64,000 nucleotides of DNA from Megalonaias nervosa (taxonomy: Eukaryota > Mollusca > Bivalvia > Unionida > Unionidae), in NCBI GenBank assembly GCA_016617855.1, contig JAECUM010009279.1, forward strand, positions 62,001 to 126,000, given 5' to 3'. How positions within the stretch are numbered: position 1 is the stretch's first letter; every line of letters starts with the position of its first letter. The notes beneath the pieces were generated by a model. The model made no database searches. It had not been told where the DNA came from and was given only the letters and a program-made list of their open reading frames with translations. A program made the translations under genes and the position numbers. Of the stretch, positions 1 through 12,410 are shown piece by piece.

Positions 1-2600
1 ATGGTGTGACGTCACAAATGACATTGCGATATATTTGGAGTGTTATTAAAGTATATTTCGTCAGACACAGATCCCATCACTAATAAACTGTGGTAAACAG
101 TTTGCAATGATCGGAAAATATTGCTGCAATGTATGTCAATCGAAACGTTCTCTGACTTTCCATCGCAGGCACAAAAAAACAACCTCTGACGTAAGAAACG
201 GCATTTGAACTGCCCCGAAACCCATGATTTTCATTTTGTCATAGTAACGTAATGGCGTCACAATAGCCAGCTGACGTTTCATCACTAACAGCAACGTAAG
301 CATCAGCATGACCTGAAGTTAGTGAAAATTCAATTACTTCAGTTGTTTCATTACAAAGTTTCAGTAATAACATTTAAAATTAAAAGTGCAAGTATTTAGT
401 TGATTATTAAAATTTTGAGAAGTACTATTTTCAACACCTGTCATTTCATAAGAATCTGTTCTTCGCACTTTTAGCCGGAGGATCGTCCGCCAAAAATGTA
501 CCAATCTGGGAAGTATCACTGATTACCTTGAAGAAAGTCGAAGCTATTCGACTCCATTGGAAAGGGGCGGGTTTTACGATAGCAATCTATGTATCAAAGC
601 CGAAGAAAATGGCGGCGACCTATGTAGAACGGCGGGTAGTTCATACAGTCAACATCAGAGTCCAATTAGAAAATCGCTCGGCCTTGTCGTCAAGTCAAAA
701 TGGCAAAAAACTTCGAAGGTTACTTTAGGAGCAAACATAAAACGATCGGTTTGGGTGATTCGCTTCTGGCGGAGTGGATCATGCTTGACGACAGAAAGGC
801 TATTCTGCTGACAGAAATACCGTGCAAAGGTTTTCGGATATGGAGTAAAAATGTGCAGAGAATCGACCAAGCACTTTTTATTTTTTTTCATTTAAAATCC
901 AGTATAAAAAGCGTGTCATATGTTTCAATAACTGCCTATTGATAATAACCATTTGTAAGTACCCACCGTGTCGGGTAATTCTACGCGTCGGGTAATTCTG
1001 CGCAACGATACGTAATTTCTCTAAACATTGGATCACGTGTTGTTTTTGGTCGAAAATCCAATTTGTATCAAGAAAGAACGATCATCCTTTAACTAAGGAA
1101 AGTGATATTCATAAAGTGTACAAAAATATCCTATATTTCTATTCTAAATGAATATGAAAATGTGATTTCTAAATGTCAACATGAAGACCCACTCCATGAC
1201 CTTCTTGAAACTATAACCAGTAAAAACCTATTTCTCCTTTAGAACCATGCAAACAAATACATTATTTAAAAGATAGAAATTTTTACCTTAGAACAATATT
1301 GCATCTTAACCCAAGCTTCTAATTTTGCAAGAAGTTGTCCCACACCTACTTTATCATTTACATTCCAAGATGTCGATCAAGATGTCGCTCGAACGGAATC
1401 TCAAGAAATTCCCTCTTTATAGTCTGTTCCTAAATTCTGTATTTTTTTCCATACACAAGACGTTGTAAACACATTAGATCCTATTCACTGTTGGTCCTCT
1501 TCAGTATAATAGCTTTTTTTAAATAAAATGTTGAACTTGTACTAATTTTATTTTACAAGATCTGTTTAGTTTGCTTAATACCTCTTGCCATTTAGTGGTA
1601 TTACTACGTTGAATTTTGTAAAACCAGCTATAAATCTGACCTAGTTCCTCGGCTGAAATGCTAACAGAAAGAGTCCAAAGGAATTTGTTTCATTTCCATA
1701 GCTCTATGCATTAACATTTCATCTTTTCAAAGCCATGCGCAGAATAGACCGACATATTGCGAGTCATGAAAATATTGTGGTAGTATCCCGTGCGTCCAAA
1801 TTTAGTATTATTTTGATCAGAATGTTCTGGTGACAACTGCCCCTTTTCAAATGGCAAGCTTTACAGTAATTTATTTTCGTAAATCGGTCAAATTCGATAT
1901 GCGTTTTGCGCCAATATTGGTGAAGGAAACCTCAGATGCGCAGAAAAGCCCGACAGCGGTGTATATAGAGGATATCGTCTTTTCCTTCGTTAATACCGGA
2001 TATATTTCATCGTGTGGTACCAAAAACATATTTTAACGAGTTGCGAAGACACGATTTAAAATATATCGTTTTTAGCACCACATGATGAAATAAACCGGTT
2101 TTAAGGTAGCTAAAGAAAATTTTCTTTTTATTATATACCAAATTTGCTCCAGAACCGAGGTTCAGAAGATTAAACTCACATTTCTGCACAATACGCTAAC
2201 CCCACCCCCTTTTCGTAAATTCACTTCACTTTCATAACCTGATCATATAAATATACGTGGCTTAAGAAAGTGCTAGGATTGGGTTGGCCTAATGTCTGGC
2301 AGTAAATTACATCGTTGTCATTTTGTAAACTATTTGACCTTATCTGAAAAGACTTGCAAGTCCGATTCCGCAATGCATCACAGCAGGTTTGTCCCTGTTG
2401 TCAAAGAAGTAAGGGGAAATAACTTCAGAGAGACGCGAACGGCGTCTGGTCAAATTTCTTTATCAAAAATTAATTTCCATTTCTAGAAGTATCGTTCCGT
2501 GTCTTTAGACACAATGCCTTACAATGGGCTTCATTCATCCAACAACCAAAATAGTGTTATGCATTAGATATGCGATAATGTATCTGCAATATCAAGCTGA
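1..2600. other. Non-coding, AT-rich host DNA
   Basis: I see no gene here. The open frames between about 528 and 942 overlap each other on both strands, lack recognisable motifs and have no homologous partner in the window. A short direct repeat of about 17 bp (core gtcgggtaattct) occurs twice at about 969-1005. The rest is unique-looking AT-rich sequence. Confidence 0.6.
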
Positions 2601-2639
2601 CGTGGATTTTTGTTACCTGGAACTTAGCGGTTTGCATTT

Positions 2640-3200
2640 AGTATATTGTACAGCAATAGAAAACGTCTGAAAGCAAGATAGCTGCATACGTTATCTGGTT
2701 AATTGCCACTTGTTGTTTTATATCTCTTACTAAACCTTTTACAAAATTTGCTATAGACAGATCAACATTTGATAGAGATACACCTGTTGCAGTGGTCACA
2801 GCAGCTATTGTTACATTATATTTTTAAATAGTTGTCTCAGTCTTTCACCGAGTGATATTTGTTTCTAAGTTGTTTGTTGAATTTTTGAATGTTTTCTCTA
2901 AAGCTCTCTCCAGCTGTGTTAGATGTCCAAATAATTGCGTATTCATTTTACTTCAAACACTTTTTAACTGTCCTTTCATTGCAGCTTCTTTGTTTAGGTC
3001 TATTTCTTTACTAATATCTCTTTTTAATTATTCATTCTGTTTTCTATATATCAGATTTAATACATTCTTTCTTTTCTAATTAGCAACATCCACATCATTT
3101 ATATAGCTCCTTAATTTTTTTGTATAGAGTGAATAATCTTTTCACTGAAGGCGGATATTCTCCATTGTGAATTCTTCCATGGTATTCGCCAGTTACAGTA
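2640..3200 (-). pseudogene. Decayed ORF of an unassigned repeat-encoded protein
   Basis: Read on the minus strand, several frames join into protein-like sequence. The first has a GEYHGRIHNGEYPPSVKRL motif (about 3190-3130). It is followed by a charged helical stretch containing KEIDLNKEAAMKGQLKS, then LGERLRQLFKN (about 2855-2820), and then a hydrophobic stretch with VTIAAVTTATGVSLSNVDL (about 2815-2755). Stops and frameshifts break it throughout, so it is a fossil. From memory, similar GERLRxLF plus VTIxxVxTAxG combinations occur in cnidarian and mollusc repeat-encoded proteins, but I cannot name the family. No catalytic motif is visible. The next gene-like sequence is the decayed LINE that starts near 3780 on the other strand. 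Confidence 0.35.
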
Positions 3201-4329
3201 TTGTGATTTATAAAGAAAAAATAGCAAGAACTCTATTTCAACATAAACTCAGGAGCCAAAACATAAATTAAACATAGCTATTGCAAATGGAACACACAAA
3301 GAGATAACCAATAAACATGTAACATAAAAAGACGAAGGCAAACGAAATCAATACATTTGAAATCTTTGTCAATGCTTGAGTTGCTACAAGTCCCAAATCA
3401 TTGCCGGATATTGTAATTTTTCGTGTATCATCATGGCAGCTTTTTTCCCAATCACCAACTTAATTACAAAATGAATTTAAAAATGGTTACATAACTCAGA
3501 TTTATTAGATGCTTTTTTTTCTTGATTTTTGTTATCCAAGATGGGTTGTCTCTATTTGTATTGAGTGCAAGTTTGATTACATACAAATATGTTAAATTCA
3601 AAAGGCCAACACATAATAAGGAGGAAATAGAACATTCTGAAATAAGGCTTATTCAATAAATGTGTACTACTGGCTGCTTTGTTGATAATGTATTTGTACT
3701 TTGGACAAGATTTATTATGACAACTAAAATGTTAAAAGTGTCTGTCTACTCCTTAACTATATGGATATTCCTAATATAGACAGTGCACAGAAAGAATCTT
3801 TGAATGGCTTTATAACTTTAACTGAAGCAACTGCAAGACTAAAATACATGCCAAATAATGAATGCCCAGGATCAGATGGGTTTGCAGTTGAGGGTTGTAA
3901 GTTCTTTGGTTATATATTGGTCCATATTATGTAAAGGCAATTAATATTTCATCAAAAGGAAGGTGTTATAATTTGCCTTCCAAAAGGGGACAAACCAAAA
4001 AACTATTTGAAGAATTGGAGATCCATTTCTTTACTTAATGTAGCTTACAAAATTGCATCAGCATGTATTGTAAATAGACTGAAGCAGATTTTTCCAACAA
4101 TTATTAATAATGATCAAACTGGTTTCATCAAGAGAAAATATATAGGGGACAATATCCGTACCCTGTCTGATCTCATGTATCCTACCAAAACAATATAACT
4201 TACCCGGAATTCTTCTCTTAATTGACGTTGAAAAAGTTTTGGATTTTGTTGCACGGCCTTTCAACGGTAAAGCATTGGACTTTGTTTAAAATTTTCGGAG
4301 GAGACTTTAAAAAATTCGATAAATTTATT

Positions 4330-5423
4330 TTACAAACATACTGTAGATAGACCCGAGGGCTCTAAAGCTGTAATATTATGGATGGGGAGGATGTTTATAA
4401 AGTAATAAATTAAACATATTGTTGATGTCAATGAATATATATAAACTGCTGAAAGAATGAATTTGAACATTGTAATGCATTATAAATGTATAGATCGCGA
4501 CTTACCTTGATGTATGTATTAAATCGTTAATGCTGTATGTCAAGTGTGATCGCCGGTCATGTGGTAACAAATGTCATCGAGTTCAACCTCGCACATCGTT
4601 AAATACTCACAAAAATCTTTTGGAATCTTATTTTATATGAATTTGTCACAACCAGAAATATGTTTATCACACTTAAATTCCCATCCAAATCATCATTTGA
4701 ATAGCACTAAGCTCGATGACTCCAACAGCTGACATCACGAAAATACGTCCGCAGGCAAGATGGCCGACACTAGATCACATGACCGGTTCCACACAGTAAA
4801 TTTGTCAAGTTCACCTTATTGATTAAATTTCACTTGTTGATTGAAAATGCTGACCTTCTTTCACTCAAGTATAAGTATGTTTTGAATATTTAATATTGTA
4901 TTCTTCATTTTTATGCTGGTCAGTATATTTTCAATGTTATCCGCGTTCATTGGTAGTAGTGTACTCTTCACCCAACCTTAGCAGTCTTGGTTACGACTTA
5001 AAGGACGTTGACGTTTGACGGACACGACATAATACATAATGTTTATATTTTTGCTAATGACAGAGTGTAAACGGACAAGTGATGATAGTTAAATTGTATA
5101 TTAACCCTCAGTTTGTGTCGCTGGTTGTAGAGAATCTGTTTGGCACCATCAAAACTGTTTGGCGTCCCGGACAAGCAATGATTGGTTAAAATAACGTCAC
5201 ATGACTATTTTCCGAAGAGAATAAATGGGGGCGAACTTCGAAATTCAGCAGATAGCTGTCAACATTAGCGCCTCTTTCAACATCTCTCCACCAAATAAAA
5301 GGAACACTGTATTGGGGTAGTTATAATTACAACTTTATTGAATGACATTAAGAAGCTCATAGATAATTATAAAAATAAGACAAGTCTTCGAATTTTAATT
5401 TCTTTATTCTCAAAAATAGACTG

Positions 5424-5475
<52 letters not shown>

Positions 5476-5930
5476 CAACAATAGGAATCAATTCAATTCA
5501 AACAAATTCAGTTCACTGCTATTCATTAAAGCTTAATATAAAAGCAATATTGTGCCACATAAATAAGCAGCTATCTCCCACCACACTAAGAATTTATGGC
5601 TATCTTTCAAAATACTTACTCTGTGGCTCGTCCATTTCTTGCTGAATAATTACGTTAAGATTATGAAGGGCAGTATATTATAGCATTTGTGTATTGCATA
5701 TGTTACACGTAATCAAACACATACATTCATGTTTTTAGTCATATTACACACACATTCATGTTTTAATCATATTTCTTTTATTAAGCATCTTATCACAATT
5801 TCATAGTCAAAAATAAAAAGGTCCTGACTTTGAGCATTTCTTTAGATTTATTATCACATTTACACAAGTTAGCCCATACCCCGCCCCCAATCTGTTACAA
5901 TATTAAATCATGCATTATTGTAAATGGACA
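4330..5930. other. Insertion between LINE RT blocks; no gene seen
   Basis: About 1.6 kb of AT-rich sequence separates the palm blocks of the fossil LINE. It contains a (TA)n tract at about 5426-5473 and no supported coding sequence. It may be another degraded transposon that inserted into the LINE; I could not define its ends. Confidence 0.45.
5426..5473. repeat. (TA)n microsatellite
   Basis: An uninterrupted TA dinucleotide run of about 48 bp, visible by eye. Confidence 0.95.
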
Positions 5931-6529
5931 ATGTTCGTCGTGGTTTCATATTAGAAGCTGCAGAGAAAGTGATCCCCTATTCCGATGAATTTTATTTCTG
6001 TGTGCAGAGATACTAGCCCACATGATCGGGAAAATTCCCACTATTAAAGTAATGCAAACAAATCCCATAGAATATATTATTTGACAGTATGCAGATGACA
6101 CTACGCTCGTTGTTGATGGTTTTGAAAAGTCCCTGAAATCAGCACTGGATCTCATTTATCAATGCTCTAAATTTTAAGCCCTTGGTGTAGATATTGAAGA
6201 AAAGAAGGTCTGGATTGGATGTTGAACAGGTAGACATGTTAAATATTGCTCATCTTGGTGGTGGTGATGTAATTGTATTTGGTACATAGTTCACTTGGTC
6301 AAAACGCAAAACTGTTTCTGTTTTGAAAGCTAAAGTAATAGCAGAACCTGTATAAAACATGATGACAAAGAAAATCAGCATCCCTAAAGCACGACAAAAT
6401 TTTGTCTAGGTATAAAGGTGAAACCTGGACTTTCTAAGCCGATTTTATGAATGATTTAACCTACAGATACATCAAAAGCAGAAAATTACAATATGTGTAA
6501 AATTGTTAGATACAGGCAGCCCTGTATGC

Positions 6530-6531
<2 letters not shown>

Positions 6532-6564
<33 letters not shown>
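6532..6564. repeat. (GT)n microsatellite
   Basis: A perfect GT dinucleotide run of about 33 bp. The cysteine-valine open frame starting here is only a translation of the repeat. Confidence 0.95.
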
Positions 6565-6567
<3 letters not shown>

Positions 6568-7007
6568 TAATATACAAACAATATTTGTGGCATCTCAAAT
6601 ACCATAATGAAATCGAAGTTTTTGAGGGGTTCATTATTTTACAAGCAAACGGATATACAGTACATGAAGATTTGATCAAAAAGAGTATTGTTAACTACTT
6701 CGCAAAATATGAATGCATGTCTCACTATGTGTAATTTTGTTTTACTGGACTGCTTTATCCTTGAAATACATTTTCCAATTTTATAGTATCTACTAAAAAT
6801 CTGAATCAAAATTTCATAATTTATATGTGATTTTAGAAACTTGATCTTTAGATAAAAATGTTCTTTTTTTATAACTGTAAGAAAGTTTCTTATGTTTCTT
6901 GTATATTTGCATCTGTCAGTTTGTATGTCTCTCTATATGTAAAACATTTCTCTATCTCCTTATTGTAAAAAAGCAACAAAACAAACAATGCCTTAACCTT
7001 TAACATC

Positions 7008-7010
<3 letters not shown>

Positions 7011-7079
<69 letters not shown>
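7011..7079. repeat. (TA)n microsatellite
   Basis: A perfect TA run of about 69 bp, the longest uninterrupted dinucleotide run in the window. Confidence 0.95.
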
Positions 7080-7080
<1 letters not shown>

Positions 7081-7520
7081 CCTATCGACAACTTTCCACT
7101 GAAACAAAATGTATGAACTCTGTTTACCTTGCAACACATAAATCTGCTCACAATGCTGTCTACACTATGTTTTCGAAGAATCTGATTAAGCTGTCAGTAG
7201 GTCCACTATCAAATACAGTTAGCCCACCGTCAGTCACTGGTATTGAAGAATGTGTCACAGTATAATCATTCCATGTTATTTTAACCAGTTCGCAGTTGGC
7301 TACCTCCTAGTTCATGCGCTTTTACCAGATAAAATTGTAAATGAATTAATAGCGCAATATCTCTGAAGCAGAATGAGTATTTCTGGCCCAAAGGATAGTT
7401 ACATTTATATTTTAAAAGGTAAGCCAAATAATACTGTTACAATAGTCAACCGAAAGCAAGCTTTCCTGGAGGACAAAGGTATCAGAGACTAATTTAATCT
7501 ATGTTGGGCTTTGCACTGAG

Positions 7521-7620
7521 ACAAGGAAATACCAGTCAAGGGGTTACATTATTTGCCTTCCCACGAGGCTTTGCCGAGTGGGAAGACAAAAATGTAACCC
7601 TGCGACTGGAATTTCCTTGT
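7521..7620. repeat. Foldback (inverted-repeat) element of about 100 bp
   Basis: Two arms of about 45 bp (7521-7565 and 7573-7620) are imperfectly complementary. The outer ends read acaaggaaat and atttccttgt, and the inner arms read cttcccac and gtgggaag. This is the shape of a small MITE or its solo hairpin. The 61-codon open frame across it has no other support. Confidence 0.6.
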
Positions 7621-7689
7621 CTTGGTACAAATACCGACAGTGATTATTTTTCTCACCCAATTTTTTTTCCAGTCAAAGTAAAATAACCC

Positions 7690-8242
7690 TGCATTGTTTG
7701 CAATATAGTAGATTCAACACATACAGTATTAACGAGCTACTATTATTGCCTCTAACTTTATACAAAGGTTACCAGGTCTTGTACTTTTTTAATGAAAATC
7801 TGAATAATTATCTAAATAAAATCTACCTATATATACCACTCTTAGAAAAACAAATCAAGAACAATTTTAAAATTACTATGTGTTGTAATTATTGTACAAG
7901 GAGTGGCTTCGAGCAACGTGCTATTGTTTATATAAATACCGCCCATTAATAGGAATATGTTAATGAGAGAAATGGAGTGAGCTGTCCGCCCTAAGTACAC
8001 AAGTCATACGCATGAGAAAATAAAAACCTAAAAGCATTTGATATTATTACTCTGTTATCACACTTAATCGATGGATGTCACATGAAAAATAACAATAACT
8101 AATTAATATCTTTTATACGGTTAACTTTTAACTTTCATCAGTTCTAATTTTGGAAAATGTTCTATTGTAGAAAACGGTACGATACTATGCAGTACAATAG
8201 GCCTGTGTGTCCAGAGCTCTAGCACAGAGCTCGACTAAGCGC

Positions 8243-8273
<31 letters not shown>

Positions 8274-9350
8274 TGTGTGAAAATGTTTTACATGGTGTGT
8301 TATCAAAATTGGAGAGAAGTTACTTTAGGAGTGAATTTCTTTTTGTTACACACCTGTTGTTATTGTTCCAATTTATAATAACTCCGTCAGGCACAGCAGA
8401 AGACAGCAAGGTTTTCTCCTTTTTGTATAAGTAGTTCTAGCGCGTGGACACCATGGCTAAGACGACCCAAATGAGATAACCAGACTGAGAAAAGAAACGC
8501 AAGGTTAGCAAAACAGTAAGATTTCTCTGTCGGATGGTGAGAAAAAGATCTAATGCACATCTCTGGCACACGGCACGAAGTGTCCTGTACTGCAATTATT
8601 GCAAGATTACAACCTAAACATGTAGAGAGTTTGTTGTTTTGCTTTTGTTTAATTTTTTTTTAATGGACCGGTTACCATTACAAATCCAAGCGATCTCTTT
8701 TACATAAATGTGTGAAAAGACACCATGTGTTCCACCGGTGTACCCTACACTGCTGTTGTCGCTCTGCGACAAGACTGACAATGATATTTCAGATTGTAAA
8801 ACATAACGAGATTAAAATGATTTAGTTAAAGATACAAACACTATAGAAGTGTTAGAAAGAAATAAAATATTGCATATAGAATTATAAACAGGAAGAAGGT
8901 GAAGAAAAAAGTTTAGGTACTACGAGAATAACAGCAGCTGGATTAGGTGTTGAGGAATAGCTACCTGTGAATTATTCCATTTTGGTCTTTAGTGATGTTG
9001 ATGCAACATTTGTAGGATTTGTTGCAAAAGCGCAGAGAAAACATAGTTTTAAGACATGATGAAATAGTAACACCTGATATTATGAAGTTTAATTATATAG
9101 ACGATATGATAAGCAAAAGCATTCAGTAGCAAAAAGTCAACTTTGAGGATTTATTTTAGTCATCAACGAGTACAACAGGGACAAAAAGATAAAACAAGTG
9201 CAATCAGAAAGTTAATATACACTGAATAAATGAAGAATAAAAAAATAAAGGAGGGGAGAAAATTGAAAGAAAAAGAAGTTCGGAAACATTGGAAAGCAGC
9301 TCCATTTTGGAAATGTTCCATGCAAATGATACATATTGATAAATTTAAAT
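7690..9350. other. Non-coding stretch with a CG/TG tract
   Basis: I see no supported gene in this interval. Its main feature is the alternating purine-pyrimidine tract at 8239-8279. Several frames of 60-85 codons on both strands look random in composition. Confidence 0.5.
8239..8279. repeat. (GC)n-(TG)n alternating tract
   Basis: About 20 bp of alternating GC runs directly into about 21 bp of alternating TG. This unbroken purine-pyrimidine alternation is of the kind that favours left-handed Z-DNA under negative supercoiling. Confidence 0.9.
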
Positions 9351-9360
9351 ATTAACGGCG

Positions 9361-9630
9361 GGAACCTATGCATTCGACACAACTCTTGTCTATTTGAGTT
9401 TGTCGTATTTCGAACGGGAACCTGTGCATTCGACACAACTCTTGCCTATTTGAGTTTGTCGTATTCGGGTGGGAAGCTATGTATTCGACACAATTCTTGT
9501 CTATTTGAATTTGTCGTATTTGGCCCGGAACCTATGCATTCGATACATCTTTTATCTATTTAAATTCGTCGTATTCGGACGGGAACCTATGCATTTCGGC
9601 ACAGCTATTGTCTATTTGTATTCGGACGGT
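9361..9630 (+). repeat. Minisatellite, five 55-56 bp units
   Basis: Tandem units begin at 9361, 9417, 9472, 9527 and 9582, each opening with ggaacctatgcattcga or a variant and continuing with a tctattt...gtcgtatt core. Divergence is a few bases per unit and the last unit is truncated. The open frames across it (LCIRHNSCLFEFVVF repeated) arise because 55 bp leaves other frames without stops. I do not consider them genes. Confidence 0.9.
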
Positions 9631-9639
9631 GAGCTCTAT

Positions 9640-12050
9640 TACAGTGGACCTTCTGAAGAAAGATTTTTATTATGGTGACAACTTTATACTTTATAAAGTA
9701 GTCTACCTCCATAATCGAGTTAGCGATAGAAATGGTAAACTGTTCATTTCATTGCAGAAAATATATGGTGTTTTTTGTGTATTACACTAATTTCCGAGTG
9801 TTTTGTACACCAACGACAAGAATCAAACAAACGCTGTTTTAGTAACTGACGGTTTGTGCCGTCGAAATGTACATGAATACACTCAAAGAGGATTCAAAGG
9901 CTTTTAAAAAATTTACATATGCAACTTGTTCACATTCCTCACTGGGTCCCTTCACAAGTCTCATCGTTAAGTCAAGTTCTACTTTCACTGAACTAAACTT
10001 GTATTTTCACATGATGATCTTCAACTATACTTATCATGTCACTGAAAAATTAATAAAAATCTTGACTGATAACTGCTGTAAAATCTTTCCTCGTTTAAGT
10101 TGCGATTAGATCAATCTTTCCTCATTTCTGTTCTTTTTAAATTTTGTCCTTTAACAAGTTGGAAGACGCATTAAAACTGGTTGAAATGCTTTTTTTCTCA
10201 CCTAGTTTCGTACTGATGCACTAAATATCGATATGTACATTTTGATTTAATTAAATAGCATTATATAACTGGATATGTGCTTGATGGCCAGTGGGAAAAG
10301 AGTCATCAATACTAATGTCTGCATTTGTTTAGAAAGCTAGGAAGAGTAAAAGGTACATATTTTTGTCAGTGCCCTGGTAAACAGTCCAGTGAATAGAGTA
10401 ATTTGCATTTATATGAATCAAATTTATATTTATTTGTCTGTGATAATCAGATCTATTTGTCTGTGCTGTTCAGGTGTCCATACTAAACCTGTGTCGTTCT
10501 GGTCATGTATTCACTATAAAAAGGTGTATGTTATTATCAGGTGTCACTGTAGGCATGGTCCAAAATACATAATGACTCCTGAAAAATAAAATCAATTAGT
10601 TTCATTTTATATATTACAATTATTGTTTCTCATTTGCTTAGTTTGATGAATAGATAAAGAAATGGTTTGTCAGCGGATAGTATTTTTAAGGCACATTAGC
10701 AAATGAAAGACATTTTATTACCAGTGTAATGCAGAGTGGGGTGGGTGCTGTTGTTACCACCACCACCACCCACTCATACACCCAAATAAGCGCGATATAA
10801 GTGGAACGTTCTACAGGGTACGTTGTCTTTATATCTGCACGGCTAAAATCGTGCAGCTTGAAACACTTGAAACGCAGGAGCTTCCGGGGTATCCCAAGAG
10901 AGTGATAATACATGGCAACAACAACTAACCTTGCCTAGTCTGGGTAGGATGCGACCTATACACTATTGGCACGCTGACCACAGACCTACCGCGGCACTAG
11001 AATCGACAAGGACTATGGCTAAGTTGAACGGACTTGAACTTTTCATCAGATTTGTAAACAATTTTTTTTTCTTCAGATTATTTAGTTCTCAGACTATATT
11101 ATAAAACCTCTCTCTAACGTCAGTAGCCGTCGACCAGGATACGAAAAAATGCAGGCATTCTACTTTCACAATACATAAAACTACCATTATGTTTTATCGC
11201 TATCCAAACATGACATAATGATTTAGTTTCACACGTGGAACTGATTATTAATCCGGGCATTAATTTTTTTTTTAAAATAATGCAACTGACGAATATCATA
11301 ATAATTCTAGACAAAGCCTAGACTCTGCTGGTCAGAATTTAAATTTAAAATAAATACAGCAGCATCTAATCAGGACTAAACATAAACATGCTGCGGAGGA
11401 AGAACGAACAAATAAACAACTATAAGTTACATTAATTTGTAATTTGAGATCTTCATTCTAATGGGTGTGAATGCCCCCTTCCGTTCCTTTTCTCAGTCTA
11501 TTGGCTTGGCCAGAATCACTACCATTGCTATAAGTCAAACTTTAAGGAGTCGGCCCATTACAAATTTGGATCATACAAATTTATTTAGAAATCATGACTG
11601 TCACGGTCGGCCCATTCCGGAGTCGGTCCGTAACAAATTCGGCCCGTTACAGATTCAGTTCATACTAATTTAAGTTTAATTTTAATTAAATGTCACGGTA
11701 GGCACATCAAACAACGCTGTATTTGTTCTTGCTGAACAATAAATAGCTCAGATTAAATTAAATATTGTTATTCTAAAATTTAATACTATTATGTCTTATT
11801 AATGATACAGATGTATTAAAAGTAAAAGACCTATCAGAACGAATATCAGCATAGGTGGAATTTATGGTTTGTTTTGTTTTCTTCGTAACACGTGAAGCTC
11901 TCATTGTGATATCACACTGCACGACATTCAATCATGTTCGTATTTGATCACACATTTAAGTTGTCATCGTCCCAAAATGTCCACGTACTTTAACTTTTCA
12001 TTTTGCCGTATTCATTGTTGAGACGTGTAAATAATGCTCTTGCAAGGAAT
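9640..12050. other. Non-coding stretch, nothing recognised
   Basis: No coding sequence, RNA gene or mobile element could be supported. A short imprecise repeat with a tcggcccattac or ttcggcccgttac core occurs at about 11550-11660. Trinucleotide CAC repeats sit at about 10757-10772. Confidence 0.5.
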
Positions 12051-12054
12051 ATGG

Positions 12055-12193
12055 ATGTATAAGATATAAGGTATACATGTATGAGATATAAGGTGTATAT
12101 GTATAAGATATAATGTATATAGGTATGAGATATAAGGTATATAAGATATAATGTATATATGTATAAGATACAAGGTATATATGCATGAGATAT

Positions 12194-12267
<74 letters not shown>

Positions 12268-12410
12268 ATATAATGTATATATGTATAAGGTATATATGTA
12301 TGAGATATAAGATATAAGGTATATATTTATGAGATATAAGGTATATATGTATAAGATATATATGTATGAGATATAAGGTATACATGTATGAGATACTAGG
12401 TATATATGTA
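12055..12410. repeat. AT-rich minisatellite with a (TA)n core
   Basis: Degenerate repeats of units such as gagatataaggtatatatgt flank a pure (TA)n tract at about 12198-12264. The two long minus-strand frames here encode only IYTLYLIH-type repeats and are translation artefacts. Confidence 0.9.

Larger units (their letters stand above)
3780..6400 (+). pseudogene. Decayed LINE reverse transcriptase, split by an insertion
   Basis: This is a fossil non-LTR retrotransposon polymerase. The N-terminal RT blocks lie at 3840-4260: a PGSDGF block, then a GDKPKKYLKNWRSISLLNVAYK block, then QTGFIKRKYIGDNIR, then a degenerate LLIDVEKVLDF, which corresponds to the usual DFxKAFD. The downstream blocks only reappear at 5950-6180: REZDPL-FLLCxEILA-like sequence (5952-6012) and the catalytic YADDTTLVV box (about 6088-6115), followed by DIEEKKVWIG. 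The usual spacing between these blocks is about 60 codons, so roughly 1.5 kb of foreign or expanded sequence separates them. Multiple stops rule out function. The block pattern suits the L1/Tx1-like group. Confidence 0.75.

Noticed and set aside
9336..9678. Frames with repeated RHNSCLFEFVVF
   Set aside because: Translation of the 55-bp minisatellite; no start context or homologue.
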